64,000 nt of DNA from Riptortus pedestris (taxonomy: Eukaryota > Arthropoda > Insecta > Hemiptera > Alydidae). Below the pieces are notes generated by a model. The model was not told where the DNA came from, made no database searches, and worked only from the letters and a program-made list of their open reading frames with translations. Positions 21,409 through 32,409 of the stretch are shown here, in pieces (within the stretch, counting starts at the first letter, position 1; each line of letters opens with the position of its first letter). The stretch is taken from contig CM032230.1 of assembly GCA_019009955.1 (NCBI GenBank), positions 23,802,001 to 23,866,000 on the forward strand, read 5' to 3'. The position numbers and the translations under genes are program-made.

Positions 21409-24400
21409 CTATTCCATAGACCTCTTCTTTTTCTTTTTCTCAATCGGAGAATCATTTATTTGTTCATTAGTTACCCTCGACTGGACAGAAGAAAGTAATT
21501 CAGCTATACAATTATTTTCCATTTGTAGAAATTCCATGTCATGGCTCAATGATTTTTTCTTTTTGTCTTTTTTTTTATGTTTTTTATGTGAAGAATCACT
21601 TATTGACGATTCTAAAATGTGAAATTCAGTTTCAGAATTTATAGTAGAGCTATCTTCACACTGCCCCATTGATGATTTTCTTTTTTTCTTTCGCCTCTCT
21701 TCTTTATGAAGAGATGTTATATCGTCTGCTGAATCCGACAATCTCAAAGCAGTACCAGAAATAGGATCCTTTGTTTCTAAATCAGCTAATTCTCCAGAAT
21801 TATTATGTTTTTTATGTGCCTTTTGCTTTTCTGAAAGAAAACTCAAATCAGGCTCATTTGATTCTGATAGGATTTCTACTTCATTAGATAACACACCAGA
21901 TAACTTTTTCTTCTTCTTTTTGTGTTTTATACTGCCAGCAGCAAAACTGAGTAAATTTTCTATGGTGGACTGTACATCTGTACCACTCAAATTATTACCA
22001 AAAACTTTGTCTGTATTGTTTGAATTGTCCATTGATTTCTTTTTCTTTTTTTTTACTTCTCGCTCAGGATCCTCGATTTCTTGAAGTAAAAGAGTTGGCT
22101 CATTTGATTTATCTTTGGATAGCTTTTTCTTTTTTACTTTGGGGTGCTCATCTGCATTCGAAAAATTGAGAAGGGACGAGGTATGATCATTCAAAGTGTT
22201 TTCTGTGTTAATTGATGATGTTCGTTTTCTTTTCTTGGTTCCCTCTACTGAAGATGATAGCCCTGATGTACTTTCTTTTTGTGGTGATCTTTCATCATTC
22301 TTCTCCTTCCTAGAATGATGAATCTCACTACCATTAACAGTAGCAATAGCTTCATTTAAAAGTAATGATTCAATTTCTGATAAATGAGAACTATTTTTTC
22401 CTCCAGGCAAAGAAAAGCTAGTGCTGGGAGATTCATTTTCTTCCAAAGGTTCAGACGGTAGAAATTCTCCAAATGACAACCGTTTCTTCTTCTTTTTCTT
22501 TTTCACATTTTCTACGAAAACTGTTGGCTTCTCAAAGCTTTTTTTATAAGCACTTCCTTCCTCAGTACTCTCGTGGCCTCCGATGCCACTATCACCATCT
22601 TCGTTGAATTTATCATGGCTAAAAAATAACAAATTAAAAATTTAAAAAGAGAAAAATTGTTAATTATTATGAACATTTAAAAAAAATCATTGAAAGAATA
22701 AACAAAGTATTATTTAAGAAGTGATTGACTCTACTAATTATAATTATAGACAACCATTATTAAAGGCATGTTCTAAAAATTCATGTTTTGTGTAAAAATA
22801 AAATTTATAAAGAAGTGAAAGGAAATAGAATAAAGAAACCTGAATTGAGATGGTACAAAATGCTAAAAGTCATTTGTTTAGGCTTGTTTACAAATAAGGA
22901 GATATTGATTCAGGTAGGAAAGAAAAGAATAGAATTAACTTGATTTGATAATGAAACTGCCAGGTAGATTATGGATGGATTATTTTAGTACCAATATTCC
23001 AAAAACCAAAGGCATACAAATAAAATACCTTTACTACTATAATAAATTAATAAAAAAATGGTCATTTTATTGGAGTATTCAGCAAACCCTGAGTGGTTGA
23101 AATTAAATTATTTATTAACGTCCACTTTTTGCAACTAAGGCTAATTGGGACGGGTTACCTACAGGTTACCACCCTTTTCTAGCCAGGGTGGGACTCAGGA
23201 TTTTTTTTAATGAATTTTGTTACTAAATAAATTCCTTTGCTCAGGCGGGAATCAAAATCGCCGCTCTAGGTTTACCATGTGAGATTAAGGTCAACGCTTT
23301 AACTCACATGGCTAACCTGAGCCCCCTAAGTGGTTGATAGAAAGTAGGAAGATTGACTTCTCCAAGTAGCCCATTAGGGCTTACGCCCGTATTACTCAGT
23401 ACTCCAATTATAAAAAAATTTCAATCAACGATTCTCAAATGGTACAAAATGAATAATAGTAATATATATATTCAACAACTACACTTAAAATGTTTACGGA
23501 TACTAAATAATTATTTTTTTTAAGGCTAATAATTTGTTTTCTTCTTCTTTTAATTTTTATTTAACATTATTATTGTTAATTGTTTATAAATAATTTGTAC
23601 TCTTGAAATAATTTATATATAATTTATTTGTAATATACTACAAATGCATGTGATATGCTAACTTGCATGGGACAAGCAGAAAAAATAAATGGCCTTCTTA
23701 AAGGGTTACTATAGGAAGGAAACAAATAAATAAAAATAATATATATATATAATTGGTATCATCATCTACTGCATTAATCTTAGTGCTATACTGAAGGTAA
23801 TCTTTCGAAAATTGTGTGAGCACTTCAATAGCAAATGTCCCTCAAGAGAGCCCTTAGTCAAATTCAAAACAGTCATTTAATGCCATCCAGAACAATTTCC
23901 TCTCTAAATATAAACTTCACAAATGGTCTCTGTATCTATTCATAAGTATGTATATTCATATGTGTTGTCATTATTAATTTCATTTTTTCTGTATATATAG
24001 TTAAAACAGGCTAAATCAATCAATGTTCAAATAAATTACAGTTCTGTAAATGATGAAATAGATTTTCTTTATTGGTTTTATAATTATTTCTCAACAAACC
24101 ATGTTCACCGGTCAGCTAACTGCTACTAGCAGTAATTGAAACAGAAATTCTAAAACACCTCAGGAAATCCAATATATTTCAGTCACTAATTCATAAATAA
24201 ATTCTACTCAATGAAAATGAAACCATTTCTTCCACAGAATGAAGGACCATAGTCTGCCAAATGACTTTAGTGGGAGTTCAACTATGGCTCTTGTGTAAAC
24301 AAAACTATACAGATTAAAAACAAAAACCAATCAGTGCGCATGTATAAAAATGTCAAATGTTCTTTACAAAGGAATCATTGGCATAGCCAAAACCAAAAAT

Positions 24401-25140
24401 AAATACTCACTCAATATCAATAAGTTTTCCTTTAATATAAGGAAGTCTTGCAGAAAAGTTTATCCTAGCCACTTCAAATGTAACTTGTTGTCCGATTTTG
24501 ACATTAGACCCAACCCACATTTTAGGGCAACCATTCTCATTAGCCCTAGGCCGTGGAATTGAAGCATTAAAAACTGAGTGAACCAAAACTCCAACATGAT
24601 CAGAGCTCTTCTTATTTACAACACCTGAATTCAAAATTAGAATAATATTTGTTAATTGCTGATTTAAGAAAGATATATTAAATTGAACAGTTTAAAGTAA
24701 ATATCATTATATACAATTACCAGATAACAGACTTCCAACTTCTGGTTTGAAAATATAAATATCTGCAATATAGTCAAGTCTATAGTTGCAATCATCATTC
24801 AGTTCTACTGAATCAATAATTTTAATATTCTTATGACTCAGAATGATTCCTTTAAGCCTAAAATATAAGTATATTCAATACCAAAGATAAGGAACTAAAA
24901 CAAGGTGTAAAAAAGTGATTAATTCAATGCATCACATAAACAATGGTGAACTTACTCTGAATCACATGTGGTAACTTTAGCACTTAAATACTCATTAACA
25001 CTATTCTTCAAATTTGCTAAGTCCGCAGGTAAAACAGTTAGGCTTCTGCGACATTTTTCAATGCAATAAACACAAGAATGTTTTGATTCTAATAAGGTTT
25101 TCAGTGCAGGTAAGCTATAAGTAATTTTCTTGAACCCCAT
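21409..25140 (-). CDS. POLR1F: RNA polymerase I subunit RPA43 (complete, 4 exons)
   Basis: Exons on the minus strand are 25140-24956, 24857-24721, 24624-24411 and 22618-21409. All borders are GT/AG with matching phases and give 581 residues. Exons 1-2 encode the Rpb7-like N-terminal (tip) domain (CRRSLTVLPADLANLK, LDYIADIYIFKPEVGSLLSG). Exon 3 gives the OB/S1-like domain (GVVNKKSSDHVGVLVHSVFN, ASIPRP). The family forms the Pol I stalk and contacts the initiation factor Rrn3/TIF-IA in the nucleolus. Exon 4 (about 400 residues) is a disordered tail with eight Lys/Arg tracts, rich in Ser and acid and probably nucleolar. Human RPA43 is 338 aa with a similar but much shorter Lys-rich tail. The start ATG 25138-25140 is the first in frame; an unseen 5' UTR exon is possible. 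Confidence 0.93.
23101..23328 (-). repeat. SINE-A, complete copy with 9-bp TSD
   Basis: Read on the minus strand it starts GGGGGCTCAGGTTAGCC (A-box-like TTAGCCATGTGAG) and has a B-box-like TTTTGATTCCCG about 60 bp later. A body with CACCCTGGCTAGAAAAGGG follows, ending in a TTAATAAATAATTTAATT tail. It is flanked by AGTGGTTGA at 23092-23100 and 23329-23337. The head indicates a tRNA-derived, Pol III-type SINE. It lies in RPA43 intron 3 in the same orientation as the gene. Confidence 0.8.
23329..24410 (-). other. RPA43 intron 3, remainder
   Basis: AT-rich intron with nothing further recognised. The other part of this intron (22619-23100) is likewise featureless. Confidence 0.6.
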
Positions 25141-26108
25141 AATGACAATTTCAAATAGTCAGTGGTACAAATAATGTAAGGTTCCTTAATCCATTCATAG
25201 TATATCAGTAAAATAATTCCTTCTATACAAATTCAAGACAACATGGGTTAAAAATAAACAAACTAATCGATTTACATGTAAAATCTAGCCAAAGCAGTAT
25301 AATCAAAGAGGTAGGAAGTGAATGCGAGCAAGGCTTACTCTATTGTAAGGAGTTGCATATGTTATAGTGTACATATTGTAGATCCCTCCAGTTCAAAATG
25401 TTCTTTTTATTAGCGGGTACAGAGCACTGGATTCCCATGCTAAAGATACCGAGTAAAACTCTCGGGAACTCACTTTAAATATTATTTATCTGCGTAGTTA
25501 AAGAGATTTGATGTTAAAATTCTATCTGTTCCCTGTCAGATTGGTAGCACTATGATGCAATTAGCACAATGCATAACCTGAGAATGAAGAAGTGATCTTT
25601 GCCACCGGCATTACTACAAGGAATAGGCACACTCTTGCCTTCCTTCTACAAAGTCATGCTGCTGGCCATGGCTCTCTTGTATTTATTAGAAATTGTATAA
25701 CATATCTTGTTACCCTACAGGACTATATCATTTCACAAAGAATTATATTTTATTATACGTTTTAATGAAGTTGATAGTAACCGTTTATAACTAGTATGAA
25801 CTGCCAAAAATTCACTTTTATTGGAATAAATTTACGTTTAGTAAACCAGTAAAATATATCAAAAAAAAATTAACCAGAGTTTAAGTTTTGCGATGCCACA
25901 TTCGGTATCATTTTGCATAAAAGTAATTCCCTCTTTTGTTCTTTGATAACTAAATTTTTAGTGATTGAGATAAAAATTATTCTGATTCATAGTAAATTAT
26001 AGCGCTAGCTATAGCAAATTGTTCTCAATAAAATTAATATGTTATATTTTGATACAATTCGGTAATTGTTTTTCTTTCCGGTTAGAGGTTAGCAAACCTG
26101 TGTGTTTG
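25141..26108 (-). other. RPA43 5' flank and edge of repeat X copy 3
   Basis: It must hold the RPA43 promoter, but no clear core element was seen. From about 25890 (TGCCACATTCGGTAT) the sequence resembles the outer part of repeat X seen at 30826-30862, so the copia element at 26109 seems to have landed in or beside repeat X. Confidence 0.4.
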
Positions 26109-26302
26109 TGAAGGGTTTGGGAAAATGATTAAACAGATGACTTTGGATAAAAACTTCTATTTGAAAAAAGCAGCTACAACTCAAGATAACATGTTGTGAT
26201 AGATAGATTACAAAAATCCCCGCCAGAGTGCTCTCTGTTCCCAGCTGTTTTCCCAGGACCCGGTACATTTGATTGGAAATATTGATCACAAAATAACCAA
26301 CA
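26109..26302 (-). repeat. Copia 3' LTR
   Basis: 194 bp. It differs from the partner LTR by an 8-bp insertion (GATTGGAA, near 26270) and about three substitutions. On the minus strand it begins TGTTGGTTATTTTG and ends AAACCCTTCA. Confidence 0.92.
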
Positions 26303-26311
26303 CTTCCCCTT
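26303..26311 (-). other. Copia polypurine tract
   Basis: The minus strand reads AAGGGGAAG immediately before the 3' LTR, the expected plus-strand priming site. Confidence 0.8.
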
Positions 26312-26360
26312 GAGCGATATTTCCAAAAACAATACAATTTACTTTGTAAAACAATACAAT

Positions 26361-28962
26361 TTACTTTATAAGTCCAAAACACTTGAAAAAATATTCATGT
26401 TTTTCCCTACTTAAAGGTTTCGTCAAAATATCAGAGAGCATTTCTTCAGTGGGCATATGCTCCAGCACAATATTTTTATTGTTGACATGTGTTCTCAAAA
26501 AATGATGTCTAACATCTATATGTTTAGACCTTTGACTCGTAACTGAATTTCTTGCTAGATGAATTGCACCCATATTATCACAAAAAATCTTTGTTGGAAA
26601 GTTGTAACAATTTGGCTCAATTTCATTCATTAAAACTTTTAACCATAAAGCTTCCTGAACCGTAAATGACAATGCAATATACTCACTTTCAACAGTTGAA
26701 AGTGAGACTGTACTCTGAAATTAAACCATTCATAAATTTAAAGCAACTTCCAGTTATTGAATGTCTGTCATTAACTTGATTTGCCCAATCCGCATCACTA
26801 TAACATTCCAATTCTTGATTTCCATGTTTAGAAAATTCCAATTTACAATTTTGAGTCCCTCTCAAATACCTAAAAATCCTTTTAACTTTAATCCAATGAC
26901 TCTTTTTAGGTTTTTTACAAAATCTACTCACATGATTGACTGCAAAACATATGTCGGGCCTCGAAATTTGGCAAAGATAAAGTAAACTTCCTACCGCCTC
27001 CAGGTATGGCACAGATGCAGGGCAGTCCTCATCATCCTCGGGGTCCTTCTGTCCATGTTCCATCGGAGTAGACACAGGCTTCGCTTCAGCCATGTTGAAG
27101 CGCTGTAGGATTTTCTCAGTATAGGCAGATTGGTCAATCCACAGTTTCCCAGTGGCTTCGTCTCTTTTAAGGTTCATGCAAAGGCAGTTCTTCGCCTCAC
27201 CCAAGTCAGTCATACCATACTTTGTTTGAAGTTCTCTCTTCAACTTGGTTTTCAATTCCTCTTTATTAGTAAAAATCAACAAATCGTCGACATATACTGC
27301 TACAACAATATAGTCGCTATCAACACTCCTGTAGTAGATGCAGGGGTCAGCCTCTGACTGTGTGAGTGACAGCTCTGTCAAGGATTGATGAAGAGTTTGA
27401 TTCCAACACCTTCCACTCTGTTTTAGTCCATACATGGACTTCTTTAGTCGCCAAACACGATTCTTGTGCTGCTCTGCCGCTTCTGGAGGTGTAACATAAA
27501 TCTCCTCCTCCAAATCGCCGTGTAGATATGCGGGTTTAACGTCCATGTGAAAAACCTTCAAATTTTTCTTCACAGCAAGCGCGAACAAATATCTTAGTGA
27601 TGTGTACTTGAGAACGGGGGAGAAAGTTTCTTCGTAGTCTATGCCAGCACGCTGAGCACACCCCTTCACCACTAATCGAGCTTTGAATTTAGGGTTTTCG
27701 CTATCTGGATTTTTCACTTTGAATACCCATTTGGCTTGTAAGGGTTTCTTCCCTGTAGGTAACTTTACCCAGTCATATGTCTTGTTTTTCTTAAACGAAT
27801 TCAGTTCGTCTTCCATCGCCAATCTCCATTGCTTGGAGTACGGACCTTTGAGCGCCTCATCTGCGGTCAATGGTTCTTCAATGGGGTTCAGTGCAGCTAG
27901 ATATGTGACGAAATCACTCATATCTTTTGGTTTCGGCACACGACTGGATCGTCGAACCTGAGGTGAGTTCTCCTCCTGGATATCTGGCTCGCTAGAGACA
28001 GATCCTGGCACTGAATCATCAGAATCAGTCTGATGGTCGTATCCTGATTCCGTATTCTCATCAGAAACGTCCTCTTGTGAATTGGTTGTATCCTGGAGAG
28101 CAGGCGGCTCATCCACATCTAAAAATACTGACGTAGTAGGCAGCTGTCGAGGCTTATGTCTTTCTTGGTTTGAAGTTTCAAGAAAAACAACATCTCGACT
28201 CATAGTAACCTTCTTCGTTTCAGGATCAATTAATCGATACCTTTTGATTTCCTCTGAGTATCCGACAAAAATGTATTTTGCCGATTTAGGATCCCATTTT
28301 CTTCGGATTTCCTTGGGAACCTGTGCCATAGCCGGACATCCTAAAATCCTCAAGTGAGACATATCAGGCCTCTTACCATACCACGCTTCATATGGAGTCC
28401 TCCCGACAACAGCCTTTGTCGGTGCGCGATTGTTGAGGTAAACGGCTGTAGAAACAGCTTCTGCCCAATAGCTTTTGGGCAAACCAGCATCCTGTAACAT
28501 AGTGCGAGCCTTCTCCACAATGGATCTGTTGGCTCGTTCAGCCACTCCGTTACTCTGTGGCGAGTACCTAACGGTCAGTTGATGCCTGATTCCTGCAGAA
28601 ATAAGTCCAGCTTTGAACTTTGAGTTGACGAACTCAGTCCCATTGTCAGACCTCACACACTTGATTTTCTTCCCTGTCTGAGTTTCAACCAGAGCCCGAA
28701 ATTCAGCAAAAATATCACTCACTTTGTTCTTTTCTGAAAGAAAATACACGAATGTGTAACGAGAGAAGTCGTCAATTAAGGTGAAAAAATATTTACTTCC
28801 ACCTATGGATAAATTTTCCATGGGTCCACATAAATCCATATGTAGAACTTCCAAGATCTCCTTTGCTCGGCTCTTACTGGCTCTGAAGGGTAGTCGAGCA
28901 TGCTTCCCTAATAAGCAGACTTCACATGGATCATCATTAGGTGTTATTTTATCAATGATCAA
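26361..28962 (-). pseudogene. Copia Pol: integrase, reverse transcriptase, RNase H (broken)
   Basis: One open frame runs 28962-26689 (757 codons). In order: integrase zinc part (CEVCLLGK); D,D,E core (LHMDLCGPM, VRSDNGTEF, SPQSNGVAERANR); reverse transcriptase (EETFSPVLKYTSLRYLFALA, MDVKPAYLHGDL, catalytic YVDD at about residue 557); and the first RNase H motif (LECYSDADWAN). The frame then breaks near 26700. The last RNase H part (FTVQEALWLKVLMNE, IFCDNMGAIHLARN, HIDVRHHFLRTHV) continues in another frame to about 26361. A few codons usual between the two RNase H segments are absent, so a small out-of-frame deletion is likely. Apart from this, Pol is remarkably open. Confidence 0.92.
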
Positions 28963-30247
28963 GTAGGTTCATCCCCTTCCTGGAAAGATGTCCTAAACGT
29001 CGATGCATTAGGGAACCTGCATCTTCAGCGAAATAGGTAGGTAATATTCTGTCCTTCATGGTATCAAGCTTGTAGATCCCATTCTTCCTTTTAGCTGTGG
29101 CTAATACTTCACCGTTAGGGTCAATGACCTTTCCCATTTCTTTGGTGAATATGACCGAATGTCCCTTATCAGTAATTTTGCTGACTGATAATAGGTTAGC
29201 ACCTATACCTGGCACGTAATGTACATCATGCGCTACAACGCTATCAGCCTGTCCATTAACTATCAGTGAAATGTTGGTTGTACCAACAGCCTGAGCAGAT
29301 AAATTTACATTATTTATTGTCGTAATTTTTAAATCTGAATCACCAGATACATTGTCTAGTATATCTATGTCATTGACTAGGTGAGAACTGCAACCCGAGT
29401 CAAGAAAAAAATCTACACTGTTGCTAGTGTCATTAGGTCTAGACATGTAAGCAAAAAATGCTTTACCTTTGGGTTTTCCTTGATTTGAATTTTCAGTAGA
29501 ATCTTGTTTCTTACGATCTTGGGTCTCCATCTTCTTGGTACGGCACTGTGAAGCATAATGTCCCCTTTTGTGACATGCATAACACTCAATTTTATGTTTT
29601 CCTTTGCCTTTGGAACCCTTCCCCTGGGAGAACAATGCTGTCTCACTACTGGGTGTATGTGAATGTGCGGGAGTCTTCACATCCTGGAGAATTTTTACTT
29701 TAATCGAGTCTCCTGTGATTTTCAGTCCCGAGCTCTCTAAACCCATGATCATTGGCTTGTATTCATCATACAATACCGCCACTAAAATTGTCCCGATCCA
29801 CTCATCATCCACTTTGAAGCCAATATCAGTGAGCCTCTGTGATGTTGACCTAATTGTATTGACATATTCTTCAAATGAAGAACAGTTTTCTAGTCTGGTC
29901 GTTATCAATGATCTCAAAAGACCTACCTTCCTGGTAAGACCATTGTCCTCGAATGCAGTCTTCAAGTTGTCCCAAGCCTCCTTGGCTGTAGATGCACTTT
30001 CTATGTGTGGGAACACAATTGGATCGATAATAAGTACTATTTTTGAAAAAGCTTTCCGATCTTTTACTAAAATGTTCTCTTCTTTCTGCGTCGTAGCAGC
30101 GCCTTCTAACTTGGGAACAACGATTGATCCATCGACCACACGCCACAAATCGTCAAGATTCAAATATGCCTTAGCTGCAAATTTCCACGAAGCGTAATTT
30201 TGTCTGCCGAGAAGTTTCTCAACCGGTGGAGGGTGGTTTGATGCCAT
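28952..30247 (-). pseudogene. Copia Gag, protease and pre-integrase region
   Basis: 431 codons from the ATG at 30245-30247 (MASNHPPPVEKLLGRQNY). The Gag-type N-terminus is followed by a CX2CX4HX4C zinc knuckle (CYACHKRGHYASQC), an aspartic protease motif (FFLDSGCSSHLVND) and a pre-integrase domain (LMHRRLGHLSRKGM). The frame stops at 28952, overlapping the next frame by about 10 bp. Copia elements normally encode Gag and Pol in one frame, and this break falls inside Pol, so an indel is more likely than programmed frameshifting. Residue composition and length are normal for copia. Confidence 0.9.
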
Positions 30248-30390
30248 GATGAACGAAATTCAGCGAAATAATCAACTGTTCACAACCTAACCTCACTGCA
30301 CATGGGGACAACACACGAGATTTACACTTTTCATGAAGTTTTTCGATCGAATCTATACTTTTTCTCGATAGAAAACGATTTAAGCAATCA

Positions 30391-30404
30391 CTGGGCCCAT
30401 AACC
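30391..30404 (-). other. Copia primer binding site (half-tRNA, initiator Met type)
   Basis: The 14 bp next to the 5' LTR read CTGGGCCCATAACC on the plus strand. This equals the anticodon stem-loop of insect initiator tRNA-Met (anticodon CAT), so the element RNA is complementary to it. Copia is known to prime from an internal cut of this tRNA rather than its 3' end. Confidence 0.85.
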
Positions 30405-30590
30405 TGAAGGGTTTGGGAAAATGATTAAACAGATGACTTTGTATAAAAAATTATATTTGAAAAAAGCAGCTACAACTCAAGATAACATGTTGTGATAGAT
30501 AGATTACAAAAATCCCCGCCAGAGTGCTCTCTGTTCCCAGCTGTTTTCCCAGGACCCGGTACATTTATATTGATCACAAAATAACCAACA
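30405..30590 (-). repeat. Copia 5' LTR
   Basis: 186 bp, nearly identical to 26109-26302 apart from the 8-bp gap. It would carry the element promoter; no clear TATA box was assigned. Confidence 0.92.
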
Positions 30591-30877
30591 GTTTCCATTT
30601 CAGACGCTATCCGTTGGGAGGGGAAAGATTTCTTATTACCGCTTGTATTGTGTTACCAGTATGTAGATTTATTTATTGTTAAACTTCACGATGGAAATCT
30701 GCTTAGTTTACGCACCACTGCGTGACGGACTTTTACTATGTGAGGAACATGCAAATACGTAGTGTGATGACATCATCATTTATGATTTTACGTTTTTAAC
30801 TAGAAAATGTTTATTTGATGTATGCCATATTCGATATTGAACTGTTTTCGTAAACTTCCCTAAGGGGAAATCAGCTA
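30591..30877 (+). repeat. Repeat X copy 3, middle piece
   Basis: It resumes after the copia element. GAAATCTGCTTAGTTTACGC and ATGTTTATTTGATGTATGCC match the end of copy 2. CTTCCCTAAGGGGAAATCAG then matches the start of copy 2, so two units lie head to tail here. It is interrupted again at 30878 by a TTAA element. Confidence 0.65.
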
Positions 30878-30924
30878 TTAACCCTTAACCACTGAGGTGG
30901 GGGCCTTGTGGACTCCCATGGAGA

Positions 30925-31942
30925 CAGTGGTCTCGAACGTCAATGAGCGAAATCGGTAGAACTGCCAACTAAAATCGGTATATTTGTACCTAAAATCGGT
31001 ATATGACAACAAAAAATATACAATTTTCAATCAAATTCGGTTATTTAACAAAAAATCCACTTATTATTATATCATAATAACATAGAAATCAATTTTCAAC
31101 ATAAAAATCCACTTACAACATTAAAATATGAGGTTTAACATACAAATCTACGTACAACATAAAAATATAATAACTTAAAAATCAGCGTACCTACTAACTT
31201 ACATCTAACACACTTATTATATTAATATTTCATATTATGGCAATTATTAATTTGCCATCGTCAAGTTAAAGAAAGACAAAAACTGGAAATTTAGATATTT
31301 TGAAAGTTAAACAAGTTGCACACCAAAAACAAAAATCTAACAAATAAAATTATTTTTCATAATGTTTCGGATCGTACCAATATTCTTTGGCCATAGCTGC
31401 AGTCATTTTTAAATTAATTTCTAAGTCATAACAATTAGCATCCATGAAAAGTCGTTTTGAATGGAGTAGGCTAGTGATTGGCTCAGTAGACAGCCTATTT
31501 CTCAGTTTTGTTTTCATATTATTAATTTGAGAAAATATGCGCTCAACATTGGCAGATTAATGGGGGAGTGGTAAAATATTAAACATAAAAGTAGTTAACA
31601 AGGGAAACATTTGAGTCTCATTGCCAAGCTTTAGCAAGTTTAGTCTTCATCCCAAAATAGTTCTATGTCATCAGAAAATGTTTTCATTTGATCACAATTT
31701 CTTTGAATGCGCCACTCTGTATCAATCCGCAATAACTCTGCTCATTCATACTTGCTCTAAGGTGATTCCCCGTAACATTAAACATAAATGAAAAGGGTTG
31801 CCAACACAAAAGTGTGAAATCGGTAGAAAAATCAGGAGAATTTCAATGTATTTTCTGAAATCGTGGAATAATCATTGCATTTCGGTAGTACAGAGTCCAT
31901 TTCGGTAGAAATACCGAAAAATCGGTAGGTTCGAGACCACTG
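30925..31942 (-). mobile_element. hAT element 2, nested in piggyBac-like A
   Basis: Ends CAGTGGTCTCGAAC and GTTCGAGACCACTG are perfect inverted repeats. They are flanked by a perfect 8-bp duplication CATGGAGA (30917-30924, 31943-31950). Subterminal zones carry repeated AATCGGTA motifs on both sides. It holds a decayed transposase C-terminus on the minus strand. Confidence 0.93.
31350..31800 (-). pseudogene. hAT element 2 transposase C-terminus (decayed)
   Basis: Reading the minus strand leftwards, ANVERIFSQINNMKTKLRNR and LSTEPITSLLHSKRLFMDAN match the hAT C-terminal dimerisation domain. The segment ends with DPKHYEK and a stop at 31350-31352. Just before it an in-frame TAA interrupts the usual conserved block, and further upstream (to about 31800) recognisable pieces such as NETQMFPLLTTFMFNILPL occur among stops and frame changes. 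Most of the transposase is missing. Confidence 0.75.
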
Positions 31943-32157
31943 CATGGAGAGAATTGACTTCCCTCTTCCCGTTCAAGTTGAAACATGTCACTCCCCACCC
32001 TAGTACCTTCCTAATTCCTCACTTCCAACAGTTCACACACGTTACCGGTTCCGTGCGCATCTCCTGGAAGTGACAATAAGTAATACCTGACCCACGCGGA
32101 CACCACCTCATAAGGAGTGTGATTTTTTTCACCCATCCACCCCTCTTTATTTTCCAA

Positions 32158-32376
32158 ATGACTTTTCCGAGTTCGGGTGTTTTGAGCGTGGATAATCTAT
32201 CTCTTGATGATATAATTCAGCAAGAGCTCCTTCGTGGGGATGAAAAAAGTGATAGTGAGGCTGAAGGTTGCGAAAACGCGCCGAAATCGTCTGTAAAAAA
32301 TGTTTATACAATTGAGGTGCCATTTTCTTTATTTTTTGTGAAATTTAAATTTTCATATTATTTTTTAAATATATAA
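32158..32376 (+). CDS. Short open frame in piggyBac-like A, possible transposase N-terminus
   Basis: The ATG at 32158 opens 73 codons (MTFPSSGVLSVDNLSLDDII, then QQELLRGDEKSDSEAEG). The acidic, Ser/Asp-rich character and the position inside the element fit the variable N-terminal region of a piggyBac transposase. No catalytic part follows, and a splice donor at GAG|GTGCCA is possible. No family match is secure. Confidence 0.35.
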   Translation: MTFPSSGVLSVDNLSLDDIIQQELLRGDEKSDSEAEGCENAPKSSVKNVYTIEVPFSLFFVKFKFSYYFLNI

Positions 32377-32409
32377 ACCCCTTGCAATAACTTTTTGTAA
32401 AAAATGTGA

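Larger units (their letters stand above)
26109..30590 (-). mobile_element. Copia (Ty1/copia) LTR retrotransposon, nearly complete
   Basis: A 4,482-bp element on the minus strand with two LTRs (TGTTGG ... CTTCA), a primer site, Gag, protease, integrase, reverse transcriptase, RNase H and a polypurine tract. The flanking 5 bp are GTTTG (26104-26108) and GTTTC (30591-30595), a target duplication with one change. The LTRs differ by about three substitutions and one 8-bp indel, so the insertion is young. Two coding lesions are present (near 28955 and 26700). It lies about 1 kb upstream of RPA43 in the same orientation. Confidence 0.95.

Noticed and set aside
29604..30197. 197-codon open frame on the plus strand
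   Set aside because: It is the antisense shadow of the copia Gag frame.
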